Shown here piece after piece: positions 14,889 through 22,085 of a stretch of DNA of 26,015 nt (within the stretch, counting starts at the first letter, position 1; every line of letters starts with the position of its first letter). Location: NCBI GenBank assembly GCA_937876205.1, contig CALEII010000001.1, positions 1 through 26,015 on the forward strand, given 5' to 3'. Below the pieces are notes generated by a model, which saw only the letters and a program-made list of their open reading frames with translations, was not told the DNA's origin and searched no databases. Source of the DNA: an uncultured Clostridia bacterium (lineage in GTDB: Bacteria; Bacillota; Clostridia; Oscillospirales; Acutalibacteraceae). The position numbers were made by a program, and so were the translations under genes.

Positions 14889-15791
14889 TTATCCTATCTG
14901 AATTTCGTTAAAAAGTAATTTTTCAATAGTAATTCGAGGACGCCACCAAGCTCTTGCCTGTTCATATTCATCGGAATATGTGGTATACCATTTCCAAGTT
15001 ATATCAAATCCACCGTCTTCCATTTGCAGTTTTCCTAAAATATCTTTTTCCGCTACTATTAATGATTTAATTTCAGGTGTGACAAACTCCATATATTTTC
15101 CGGTAAATATAACTGAAGGCATCGGGACATATTCAACCCCGTATTTTGTGATATCCTTACAAATGCAATTTTTAATAGCCTTACATAATAGTTTTTTAAA
15201 AGCATCTAAATTAACTATATCGTTAATACCGTTTGCAGTTAAAAGCTCATAAGCCAGCAGATAACAATTTACATCATCTCCGCCGATTGCTTCACCATTT
15301 TCAAGAAAATCCAAGCCCTCTTTTATGATTTCTTCATAAAGAGAAGTGCGATTGCCGTAACAAACCATAAATGCAGCCAAAGAAATTGACGGATTAAACT
15401 TGCTGATGCCGTCGCTCTTTTTCTCCCACCAGATTGCATGAGGATAATCCTTGTTGCTGTCTATTGCAAACAGCCAACGCTTTTTATCTTCGTCAAAAGA
15501 ATCGTGAGATTCCAAATATCTGACTATTTCTTTTACAATATCAGAATTTTTATCAAGTGCATTCACACGGCAAAGAGTGATTATTGCATCGTTTGTTGCA
15601 ATAGGACTTGAATTGGGATTGAAAAAATCAGGTTCAAGAGCATGTCCGAATCCACCGTCAGCATTCTGAAACTTTAAAAGCTCATCAATAACAGCTTGGT
15701 TTGATTCATTTTCAAAGAAATATCTGTAAATAGCCAATTCAAGCGGCCGTGCATTTTCTAAAATATATTGCATTGCTTTGTTTTTATCCAT
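14889..15791 (-). CDS. Prenyltransferase/squalene-cyclase-like alpha-toroid protein
   Basis: A 300-residue protein. ATG 15791 is chosen because GGTGA lies seven bases upstream; an upstream TTG would overlap the preceding gene. Two QW-like motifs, FQNADGGFG (41-49) and LQMEDGGFD (255-263), mark the alpha/alpha-barrel fold of terpene cyclases and prenyltransferase beta subunits, with repeat-like helices between (residues 60-200). The protein is about half the length of squalene-hopene cyclase and the DxDD acid motif of cyclases is not seen, so a real cyclase activity is doubtful; a binding or scaffold role for a hydrophobic or peptide ligand is equally possible. It is the second gene of the kinase operon, 13 bases after the first kinase. 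Confidence 0.75.
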   Translation of the reverse strand: MDKNKAMQYILENARPLELAIYRYFFENESNQAVIDELLKFQNADGGFGHALEPDFFNPNSSPIATNDAIITLCRVNALDKNSDIVKEIVRYLESHDSFDEDKKRWLFAIDSNKDYPHAIWWEKKSDGISKFNPSISLAAFMVCYGNRTSLYEEIIKEGLDFLENGEAIGGDDVNCYLLAYELLTANGINDIVNLDAFKKLLCKAIKNCICKDITKYGVEYVPMPSVIFTGKYMEFVTPEIKSLIVAEKDILGKLQMEDGGFDITWKWYTTYSDEYEQARAWWRPRITIEKLLFNEIQIG

Positions 15792-15804
15792 AATAATCAC
15801 CACA

Positions 15805-16668
15805 TTATTGGTCAATTAAGATTTGCACTTTTTTATCAAAATTGTTTTTCAAGTCGGACAATATACTGTTTGCCCAAGAGGGGAAATTCTTCCTTTTGCA
15901 AGCATGATAAAGAGTAACTAAGACAGATGCAACATCATCAACTATGATTTCATTCTTGTCAAATTCTCCATAGGCTTCAAGAAAGGCTTTTTTAGCATTT
16001 TCACCGAGAGAATAACACACATTTCGGATATCTGAATACACATACCCCTTACCGAGCAGATTGTAGTCAAACATAAATGCAGAAGTCTTGTCCTTGGCTA
16101 CAATGAGGTTTGTGTAATAAAAATCGTTATAAGTGAGAACTCTTGGCATATTTCTGATTTTTGAAACTATAACTTCAAAGTTATCAACAATGAGGTTCCA
16201 AACAGGCAGATTCTTTGTGCCTGTTTTTTCTTTTATAAACTCTATATTTTCTCTTGTTATAAAATCAGTTTCATTATAAAGGTCTGCGATATTCTCTTTA
16301 ACAAAATTTTCACTGCTTGTATGTAAGAGCTTGTACCATTCAGCAATTTTAAATGCAATTTCAACATCATCCAAATCTTCTTTTGTTGCAAGCCTGAAAA
16401 CATCACTTTGAGAAATATCTTCCATAAGAATAGCTGAATCAGTGAAGCCAAAGATATTAACTGTCGGAATGTTTAAAGTTTTCAAAAGTTGATAATTCTT
16501 GATTTCACGCTTATAATCTTCATTCTGAAAGTATTTAATTATGTATGATTTTGCATCACTCTGGACTCTTGCAACAATAACCCCGTCTTTGTTCTGAATT
16601 AAATTAATTGTACTGTATGGGATATTCAGTTTTTTGAGTTCTTGCTTTATTTTTAACTGTTCAAACAT
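15805..16668 (-). CDS. Divergent APH/choline-kinase-like kinase, first in operon
   Basis: A 287-residue kinase-fold protein. Two in-frame starts exist: ATG 16668 has GGTG six bases upstream and is preferred over ATG 16680. Features: Lys45 in the strand SYIIKYF, a Glu in the following helix (55-57), hinge AILMEDIS (79-86), catalytic loop TYNDFYYTN (179-187, D182 and N187, with Tyr-Asn replacing the usual His-Gly) and metal loop MFDYN (199-203, D201). The catalytic residues are kept though the loop is atypical. Together with the toroid protein and two further kinases it forms an operon under a strong promoter. Substrate unknown. Confidence 0.83.
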   Translation of the reverse strand: MFEQLKIKQELKKLNIPYSTINLIQNKDGVIVARVQSDAKSYIIKYFQNEDYKREIKNYQLLKTLNIPTVNIFGFTDSAILMEDISQSDVFRLATKEDLDDVEIAFKIAEWYKLLHTSSENFVKENIADLYNETDFITRENIEFIKEKTGTKNLPVWNLIVDNFEVIVSKIRNMPRVLTYNDFYYTNLIVAKDKTSAFMFDYNLLGKGYVYSDIRNVCYSLGENAKKAFLEAYGEFDKNEIIVDDVASVLVTLYHACKRKNFPSWANSILSDLKNNFDKKVQILIDQ

Positions 16669-16698
16669 ACATTTCACCATTTATAATTTTATAAATTA

Positions 16699-16727
16699 AT
16701 TATACTCTTTATAGAATAAAAAATCAA
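16699..16727 (-). promoter_or_regulatory. Strong promoter of the kinase operon
   Basis: On the minus strand TTGATT (16722-16727), exactly 17 bases, TATAAT (16699-16704). The start of transcription should fall about 25 bases before ATG 16668. The operon therefore need not depend on the upstream LytTR gene's transcript. Confidence 0.8.
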
Positions 16728-16734
16728 TCCAGAT

Positions 16735-16769
16735 AAAAATGAATGGCAACAGGTTTTCTTTCTGCCGCC
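16735..16769 (-). terminator. Weak terminator after the LytTR gene
   Basis: GGCGGCAG and CTGTTGCC (minus strand) form an eight-pair stem with two G-T pairs and a nine-base A-rich loop; TTTTT follows five bases later. Confidence 0.45.
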
Positions 16770-16809
16770 ACTTTCGTTATATTGAGTTCTTGATACACCG
16801 GAACACAGA

Positions 16810-17292
16810 TTATCTTCTAAAATTCAGAAATGCTTTCCTGAATGCCCCGATTTTTCTTGATGAAGTATAAACGGAATATTCGTTGTTATTATGCTTGATT
16901 TTAACGAAATCCTTTGTCACTTCATCAACATAATTCAGATTTACTATGTAGCTGTAATGCGGCTGGACGAAAATATCTCCGTTAAGATTCTCTTTCCAAT
17001 AATCTATTGAGTAGTGCGTTTCAATCTTTTTGTCAGTCAGGTACAAAACAGACTTTCTGTTTTCGATTGCAACGAACATAATATCATTGAGATATACTTT
17101 GCAAAGTACATCCTTGTTACAAGTCTGAACAATTATCGCAGAATTACAACCGCAGGTTACCTTATCACCCAATGAAATACAGATTCTTTCACAACCGTTG
17201 CATATCGTTATACTGTAGTCTATGTTGTTTGCATCTAATATTTCAATGATATCCTCTTTTGTCTTGGCTTTTCTGATTTCTTTTACACCCAT
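16810..17292 (-). CDS. Stand-alone LytTR-domain regulator with cysteine-rich N-terminus
   Basis: A 160-residue protein; ATG 17292 follows AAGGA by nine bases. Residues 60-158 match the LytTR DNA-binding domain, including FVQPHYSYIVNLNYVDEV (108-125), a strand pair VKIKHNNNEYSVYTSSRK and a final helix AFRKAFLNF. There is no response-regulator receiver domain and no nearby histidine kinase. Instead the first 64 residues carry seven cysteines (31, 34, 38, 47, 49, 58, 64) including CNGC and CGC, which suggests a metal or redox sensing module; this is inference. It sits directly upstream of the kinase operon on the same strand, though that operon has its own promoter, and is divergent from the TIR operon, so both are possible targets. 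Confidence 0.83.
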   Translation of the reverse strand: MGVKEIRKAKTKEDIIEILDANNIDYSITICNGCERICISLGDKVTCGCNSAIIVQTCNKDVLCKVYLNDIMFVAIENRKSVLYLTDKKIETHYSIDYWKENLNGDIFVQPHYSYIVNLNYVDEVTKDFVKIKHNNNEYSVYTSSRKIGAFRKAFLNFRR

Positions 17293-17523
17293 AATTACTT
17301 TTCCTTGATTTTATAAAAATTCTCTTGTATTTATAAAGTGTAGATATCACGAAAAAGTAACACTTAAAATGATTATTTTTCAAAATTTGTCGAAATGCAT
17401 AATTGTATACAATATAACTTGTGTAAATATCCAAACAGAAAAACATCCCGTCTTACCTAAGAAATACAGATTTGATGGGAAGTGAATTTCTGTTTGTTGT
17501 ATCAAAACTTGGTGTAAATGCAA

Positions 17524-17555
17524 CATTTTTGTCGAAAAAATGCACATTTTTGTAT
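17524..17555 (-). repeat. Right copy of an inverted 32-bp repeat pair
   Basis: Reverse complement matches 9526-9557 at 27 of 32 positions with an identical 16-base core (17526-17541). The two copies stand 8.0 kb apart, facing each other, and enclose the AraC cassette, nuclease, kinase operon and LytTR gene. Confidence 0.6.
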
Positions 17556-17645
17556 TTATGGTTGCTTTTGATGGAAAACTTATTAAAATTATCTCGGTGT
17601 AGATATAGTATTTAATTTTTGTAATAAAGTAGAATCATTGTGTAA

Positions 17646-17675
17646 TTGGCATTGTTGGTGAATACATAATATAAA
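17646..17675 (+). promoter_or_regulatory. Likely promoter of the TIR operon
   Basis: TTGGCA (17646-17651), an 18-base spacer and TATAAA (17670-17675), about 60 bases upstream of the first start codon. Confidence 0.5.
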
Positions 17676-17737
17676 ATTATTTGTAAAAACAATTTATGTG
17701 ACACATAATTATTATTGAAAAAGGAATGGTAAGTTGT

Positions 17738-18106
17738 ATGGGGGAGTTTATTCAAAACAATAGTCTATGGCTTACTCCGCTTATAAGTATCATATTGACT
17801 ATCGTTATCAAAATTTCTGCCAAACCAGAATTTTTAACACTAAATTATATTGATTATTTAGATTTTGGATTTGATTTATCAATATCCGCAGTTATATGTT
17901 TGGTTGCTGGAATAAAAAGCAATACTGGTGTTTGGCTTTTGCTTCTCGCTTTTTTTCTAATACATATTACATCGACTCTTGTTAACAGAATAGGTTGGGA
18001 TAAAAGCACTCATCAACAGAAGTTAATCGGTGTGTTAATACCTGATTTTGTTGGGATTTTTCAATTAGTATTAACAAGTCTTTATGTCGGAGGCGTAATA
18101 AAATGA
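17738..18106 (+). CDS. Small four-helix membrane protein, partner of the TIR protein
   Basis: A 122-residue protein with about four hydrophobic segments (residues 9-27, 45-58, 62-82, 96-117) and short loops. ATG 17738 is chosen because the only ribosome-like site, AAAAAGGA, directly abuts the alternative ATG 17726 and lies 12 bases before this one; the choice is not certain. No family is recognised. The stop overlaps the start of the TIR gene (ATGA), implying coupled translation and a functional pair, for example a membrane complex in which this protein holds or gates the TIR subunit. It is more hydrophobic than the TIR anchor and could itself sense envelope damage; that is speculation. Confidence 0.8.
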   Translation: MGEFIQNNSLWLTPLISIILTIVIKISAKPEFLTLNYIDYLDFGFDLSISAVICLVAGIKSNTGVWLLLLAFFLIHITSTLVNRIGWDKSTHQQKLIGVLIPDFVGIFQLVLTSLYVGGVIK

Positions 18107-18753
18107 ATTCAAATAAAAATAATTTTTCTGTTGCATTACTTTTAATATCCGCTATCACTCTTATGATTACAATGGTATTCACAATATTTTCTGAACCCAA
18201 TGGGGTTTTTGATGATTACAAAGACTACGAATCAATGCTAATAATATTATTTATACTTTTGTTATTGTTGAGTTTGCTTTTTTATTCCATTTCAGTATTA
18301 AAAAGAATCAAACCCAAAAAGTATATATATATATCTTATGCAAATATTGATAATGATATTGTTGTAAAAATAATCGATGAATTAGATGAATCATTATCAA
18401 AGCTGTCTAAATTCCGTTTTGATATTCTTACTCACCAAGATGTTCCTTTAGGAGAAGATTTTTTTGAATCAATAAAAGCCAACATCAACAAATCTGAAAT
18501 TTTTATCATTGTTGTATCCCAATCATATTTAAACAAATCAAGTTGTTTGGAAGAGTTTGAAAGGATATTCCAAAAAAACAACAATACAAAGATTATTCCG
18601 ATAGTGCTTGACTCGTTTGATGATTTAGCTAAACTACCCAAAGACTTGAGCAAAATCAAAGCATTACCTTTATTTTATGGTATGTATGAAAAAGATTTTT
18701 CTAAACAAATTAAAGTTCTTGCTGAAGATTTGATAAAATACAAAAGAAATTAA
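18103..18753 (+). CDS. Membrane-anchored TIR-domain protein
   Basis: A 216-residue protein whose ATG 18103 overlaps the previous stop by four bases. Two N-terminal membrane segments (8-29 and 44-66) are followed by a cytoplasmic TIR domain (about 73-213): KYIYISYAN (73-81) matches box 1 (FISYS), DVPLGEDFFESIKANINKS (113-131) is the region before strand D, IIVVSQSYLNKSSCLEEF (135-152) carries the catalytic-type Glu in the C-x-E-E setting (E150/E151), and IIPIVLD (164-170) is the following strand. Many bacterial TIR domains cleave NAD or make signalling derivatives of it during phage infection, so an abortive effector is likely. Not linked here to Thoeris, CBASS or Pycsar genes. A strong hairpin follows the stop. 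Confidence 0.9.
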   Translation: MNSNKNNFSVALLLISAITLMITMVFTIFSEPNGVFDDYKDYESMLIILFILLLLLSLLFYSISVLKRIKPKKYIYISYANIDNDIVVKIIDELDESLSKLSKFRFDILTHQDVPLGEDFFESIKANINKSEIFIIVVSQSYLNKSSCLEEFERIFQKNNNTKIIPIVLDSFDDLAKLPKDLSKIKALPLFYGMYEKDFSKQIKVLAEDLIKYKRN

Positions 18754-18760
18754 AATGCAA

Positions 18761-18803
18761 AGATGCGTGCAGTAGCCTAAAAGCTGCTGCACGCATCTTT
18801 TAT
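18761..18803. terminator. Strong bidirectional terminator between TIR and tnpV genes
   Basis: A 16-bp stem (18761-18776 with 18783-18798, a single G-T pair) and a six-base loop, followed by TTTTAT on the plus strand; the minus-strand tail is also T-rich. Convergent genes on both sides. Confidence 0.9.
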
Positions 18804-19153
18804 ACACAAACCAACTCTTTACAAACAAAAGCTCTTACCTTTTGCTCAATGTTGCCCATGCACTGCACCCACTCCATTTGATCCTCTTCTTTCAGTAGCT
18901 CGGTTACACCCTCCGCCACTTTCATCTGCTCAATCAAAAGCTCAAACATTTCATTTGCCTGCTTTTCAAACTCAGCGCAATGCTGATAAAGTTTACCTTG
19001 CATAAGCAGCGTATTGAAAAATACCTTCTTATTCTTTTGAAGATAATCTTTATATATCATTCCACATTTACCGAGTCTGATATTTGCTTCTTCAGGTGGT
19101 AGTTTGATATTTGGAATAAGATAACCATTCACTTCACGGTATGTAATTTTCAT
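18800..19153 (-). CDS. tnpV: TnpV family transposon-encoded protein
   Basis: A 117-residue protein starting MKITYREVNGYLIPNIKLP, the characteristic TnpV opening. ATG 19153 is chosen because AAAGG lies nine bases upstream, whereas the ATG nine bases earlier abuts it. The C-terminal signature AEGVTELLKEEDQMEWVQCMGNI (residues about 80-102) is also typical. TnpV proteins accompany Tn4451-type mobilisable elements and many clostridial integrative elements; their role is not established. Its position 240 bases from the spoVAD junction fits an element end. No recombinase gene lies next to it in this window. Confidence 0.88.
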   Translation of the reverse strand: MKITYREVNGYLIPNIKLPPEEANIRLGKCGMIYKDYLQKNKKVFFNTLLMQGKLYQHCAEFEKQANEMFELLIEQMKVAEGVTELLKEEDQMEWVQCMGNIEQKVRAFVCKELVCV

Positions 19154-19368
19154 TTGTTTCATCCTTTCATTTTTCTTTATTGTAATAATAGTACTGATTT
19201 CTGTGTCAAAAACCAATTGTAAACAAATTGTGAACAAGCAATTTTTGACGATTGGTTCAGCCGTAAATTTTCGAGTTCAAAAATGCCCGTAACCCCAGTA
19301 AAATAGGGCGTTTTCACCACCTTTCGTGTCGAAATTTGTGTAAGATTTTGTGTTGCTTTTCGCTTAAT
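19154..19368. other. Element end, non-coding
   Basis: About 215 bases between tnpV and the truncated spoVAD stop. It contains a weak GCCC/GGGC hairpin (around 19283-19313) and another TGTCGAAA box (19327-19334), the same octamer seen in the intergenic regions at 9.5 and 17.4-17.5 kb. Probably includes the element's right attachment arm. Confidence 0.4.
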
Positions 19369-20016
19369 TTATGGTTCTATTTTAACATCTACAGGGGCCA
19401 TTGCGGCGCCCATATTGTTGGCGTCTGTAATGCCGAAATCTTTGATTTTGCCGAAAAACACCTTGTTAACTATGATTCCGTTCTGTCTTTCACAGCCTAT
19501 AACAGCAGCTCCGGCTGCCGTGGCAGTGCGTTGTGCGGTAGGTGTTCTCTGTCCGCCGTATTCAAGAGGAAAACGGAACTGTTTTTCTGCCGAACAGAAA
19601 TGTGACGAGGTTGAAGCTATTGCTGTGTCGGCTGCGCCCGAATCAACAAAAACAGAGGCTGTTGCAAGAGAGAGCACCATTGTGGAGCAGGCTCCGTACA
19701 TACCGACAAAGGGTATTTCAAGGTCACGGATGCCGAATGTGGAGCCTGTGCACTGATTCAGAAGATCGCCTGCGAAAATCAGGTCTATGTTTTCTTTCAT
19801 TCTGCCTGATTTTTCTATTGCAAGCTCAACGGCCTTTTTGTGAAGCGCACTTTCTGCCTTTTCCCATGTGTTGCAGCCGATATTGTCGTCATCAAAGAGA
19901 TAGTCAAAATCGGCAGCAAGAGGTCCCTGACTCTCAGCCTTTGCACCGACTCCTGCCGAGGCAATGATTCCCGTTGTGCCTGACAAAAGAATAGTATTGT
20001 TGCCTGTTTTTTGCAT
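19369..20016 (-). pseudogene. spoVAD: Stage V sporulation protein AD, truncated at its C-terminus
   Basis: The frame starts at ATG 20016 with GGTGA upstream and matches SpoVAD closely for about 208 residues, including AGDLLNQ, GMYGACSTM, ATSSHFCSAEKQFRFPLEYG and DANNMGAAMAP. SpoVAD is a thiolase-fold protein of about 335 residues that binds dipicolinic acid and is needed for its uptake into the forespore. After MGAAMAP the family normally continues with AAADT and about 120 more residues; here seven unrelated residues and a stop follow. The switch falls near 19389-19395 and is interpreted as the junction with the mobile element. Unless the element is excised, this copy should be non-functional. 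The missing 3' part would be expected at the far end of the element, outside the window. Confidence 0.88.
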
Positions 20017-20071
20017 AAAAATCACCGTGTATATTGTCTGCAAATAAATTATAAATATTCTATCTGTTCTA

Positions 20072-20100
20072 TTGTAATATTATAGTGAGTTTGGTATAAT
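20072..20100 (+). promoter_or_regulatory. Promoter of the phosphoglycerol transferase gene
   Basis: TTGTAA (20072-20077), 17-base spacer and TATAAT (20095-20100) preceded by TGG, an extended -10. Confidence 0.8.
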
Positions 20101-20131
20101 AATTTTATCTTTATTTAAGGAGAAATGATTT

Positions 20132-22018
20132 ATGTTTTTTGCAATGGCTGTACTCGGTGGAGTTCTTGTGGGCGTTGTTGATGCATTGGTTTTTCAAAGG
20201 GGCAAAAAGTTTTTTAATCTTTTTGTTTCATTGATTTCAGATGCTTTGGGTAGTAATTTTATTGCAATATTTGTCTGTGATATTATGTTTAAATGCATAA
20301 ACGGTAGTGGACTTTTTCCGCTTTCGTCTCATTCATCAAGGTTGTCGTATATCTATTTTGCAATAACAGTTGTTGCCGGTGCTGTATGGCTTTTTGTTTC
20401 TGCTCTTATTGATGGAAATCTTTTTTACACAAAGAGTGAAGATGTGAAAAAGAAAAGATTATTTACAACGCTGAAAATAATTTCTGTTGTATTTTTTGCA
20501 CTTGGTATGGCTGCTTTTACAGGAACCGTATGGGGTAAAGAAACTTTTGGTGATATTTCACCTGACCAGATGATAATCAATTTGTTTTCTCCTACAGAGG
20601 GAACAAGCGATGATATTATGAGTACACTCTGGACCGGTCCGGTTCTGCAGACAATTGTCGCAACATTCATCTTTATTCTGTTCACATTTTCAAATCGTGC
20701 ACTGAATCTTCGCATAAATAAAAAAGAATTCCGTATTTTTCCTCTGCTTGCCAGAAGAATAATCAGCTTAATTATAGCTTTAGCAGTTGTTATAGGCGGT
20801 TTTTCATACGGAATAACAAAATTTGAGCTTATCAAGCTTTTCAGAATGTATGTTATGGAATCTGAATTTATTGAGGATAATTTTGCAGATCCGAGAGAGG
20901 TGAAAATGCAGTTCCCTGAAAAAAAGAGGAATCTTATACATATTTACCTTGAGTCTATGGAGAATTCATATATATCGAAAGATATGGGCGGCTATATGGA
21001 TGAAAATCTCATTGCCCCGCTGACAGAGCTTGCAAAAGAGGGTGTGAGCTTTTCGCATCTGGATAAAGGCTTTGGCGGTCCTGTGGCAACAACCGGCTGT
21101 ACATGGTCTGTTGCATCAATGGTCAATATGAATACCGGTCTGCCTATGAAAGTGCCCACAGGCGGTAATAATTACGGCTCTCCCGATAACTTTCTCCCGG
21201 GTGCTATGACAATAGGCGATATTCTTGCTGCACAGGGATATGAACAGTCACTTATGTTCGGGGCAACGGCAAGATTCGGCGGACTCAATTATTTTTATGA
21301 AACTCACGGTGACTTTAATATACTGGATTATGATGCAGCCAAAGAAAAGGGCTGGATACCTGCTGACTACAAAGTCTGGTGGGGCTATGAAGACGACAAG
21401 CTCTATGAATATGCAAAGGATGAGCTCACACGCCTTTCTCAGACAGGCAAGCCATTTAATTTTGTAATGGAAACTGCAGATACTCATTTCCCTGACGGCT
21501 ATGTGGGCCCAAATACTCCCACTCCCCGTGACAATCAGTACGCAAATGTTATTGCATACAGTGCATCTGAAACTGAGAAATTTGTGCGTTGGATTCAGGC
21601 TCAGCCTTTCTATGAAAACACAACGATTATTCTCATAGGAGATCATAACAGTATGGATAAGAACTTCTTTGCTGATTTTGACGAAGACTATATCCGTACC
21701 ACATTCAATCTTTTCCTTAATGTTCCTGAGGAAATGATGCAGAATGTTTCTGAGAAAACAACTCAGGGCAGATGGTGGTCTAACTTTGATATGTATCCAA
21801 CTATTCTTGCAAGCATAGGTGTTAAGATTGAGGGTGAAAAACTGGGTCTTGGCACGAATCTTTTCTCAGGCGAAGAAACACTGTTTGAAGAAAACGGCGG
21901 TGAACGTGGATGGGAGAAAATTAACAAGATTTTTGAAATGAAAAGCCCCTTCTATAATGAAAATATTCTTGTGGGCAACAATGATTCCTTTGACAACAAA
22001 AATGTGACATATTATTAA
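20132..22018 (+). CDS. MdoB/LtaS-type phosphoglycerol transferase (sulfatase fold)
   Basis: A 628-residue integral membrane enzyme; ATG 20132 follows AAGGAG by nine bases. About five or six N-terminal membrane segments lie before residue 230, then an extracytoplasmic alkaline-phosphatase/sulfatase domain. Metal and catalytic motifs: IYLESMENSY (271-280, E274), ATTGCTWSVASM (319-330) holding the catalytic Thr, and LIGDHNSMD (501-509, D504 and H505). The TxWSxASM form is closer to phosphoglycerol transferase I (MdoB/OpgB) than to staphylococcal LtaS. It should transfer glycerol phosphate from phosphatidylglycerol to a surface polymer such as lipoteichoic acid or a glycan. It belongs to the host flank, divergent from spoVAD, and its stop lies nine bases before the araB promoter. 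Confidence 0.9.
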   Translation: MFFAMAVLGGVLVGVVDALVFQRGKKFFNLFVSLISDALGSNFIAIFVCDIMFKCINGSGLFPLSSHSSRLSYIYFAITVVAGAVWLFVSALIDGNLFYTKSEDVKKKRLFTTLKIISVVFFALGMAAFTGTVWGKETFGDISPDQMIINLFSPTEGTSDDIMSTLWTGPVLQTIVATFIFILFTFSNRALNLRINKKEFRIFPLLARRIISLIIALAVVIGGFSYGITKFELIKLFRMYVMESEFIEDNFADPREVKMQFPEKKRNLIHIYLESMENSYISKDMGGYMDENLIAPLTELAKEGVSFSHLDKGFGGPVATTGCTWSVASMVNMNTGLPMKVPTGGNNYGSPDNFLPGAMTIGDILAAQGYEQSLMFGATARFGGLNYFYETHGDFNILDYDAAKEKGWIPADYKVWWGYEDDKLYEYAKDELTRLSQTGKPFNFVMETADTHFPDGYVGPNTPTPRDNQYANVIAYSASETEKFVRWIQAQPFYENTTIILIGDHNSMDKNFFADFDEDYIRTTFNLFLNVPEEMMQNVSEKTTQGRWWSNFDMYPTILASIGVKIEGEKLGLGTNLFSGEETLFEENGGERGWEKINKIFEMKSPFYNENILVGNNDSFDNKNVTYY

Positions 22019-22026
22019 AATGAGTC

Positions 22027-22055
22027 TTGATTATTATTCTTCATAATAATATAAT
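22027..22055 (+). promoter_or_regulatory. Promoter of araB
   Basis: TTGATT (22027-22032), 17-base spacer, TATAAT (22050-22055). An ATTATT/AATAAT dyad (22033-22050) occupies the spacer and could be an operator. Confidence 0.75.
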
Positions 22056-22085
22056 ATAGTTAACAAAAATCACGAGGTGTAACAG

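Larger units (their letters stand above)
17293..17737. other. Divergent intergenic region with repeated TGTCGAAA elements
   Basis: About 445 bases between the LytTR gene and the TIR operon. A motif of the form TTTGTCGAAA...TGCA...TTGTAT occurs twice in direct orientation (17386-17408 and 17528-17555); the second copy belongs to the inverted repeat shared with 9526-9557. A 12-bp palindrome ATTGTATACAAT lies at 17402-17413. No gene longer than 60 codons with a ribosome site was found. The region could be a LytTR binding area or a hidden small RNA; neither is shown. Confidence 0.55.
1..19392. mobile_element. Right-hand portion of a putative integrated element carrying defence-type cargo
   Basis: Inferred as one element because the left part carries proteins typical of clostridial conjugative or mobilisable elements (Cys-rich VLP protein), the right end carries tnpV, and the spoVAD gene at the right edge is cut precisely where its protein stops matching the family, near 19389-19395. 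Cargo between them is a series of short, separately promoted units with defence-like domains (AbiH, SIR2, PD-(D/E)XK, TIR). No integrase, relaxase or left attachment site lies in the window, so the left boundary and the recombinase are unknown. It could also be several nested insertions rather than one element. Confidence 0.5.

Noticed and set aside
14889..15791. Functional squalene-hopene cyclase
   Set aside because: Only about half the family length and no DxDD catalytic motif; only the fold is supported.
16810..18753. LytTR plus small membrane protein as an agr-type quorum system
   Set aside because: The membrane protein lacks AgrB peptidase residues, no peptide precursor or histidine kinase is present, and the genes are divergent.
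18103..18753. Thoeris or CBASS effector
   Set aside because: No ThsA-like SLOG/SIR2 gene adjacent and no cyclase; the SIR2 gene lies about 9.5 kb away in a different unit.
19415..19967. Open frames on the plus strand opposite spoVAD (113 and 141 residues)
   Set aside because: Shadows of the well-conserved spoVAD reading frame; no ribosome site and composition is Arg/Cys-biased nonsense.
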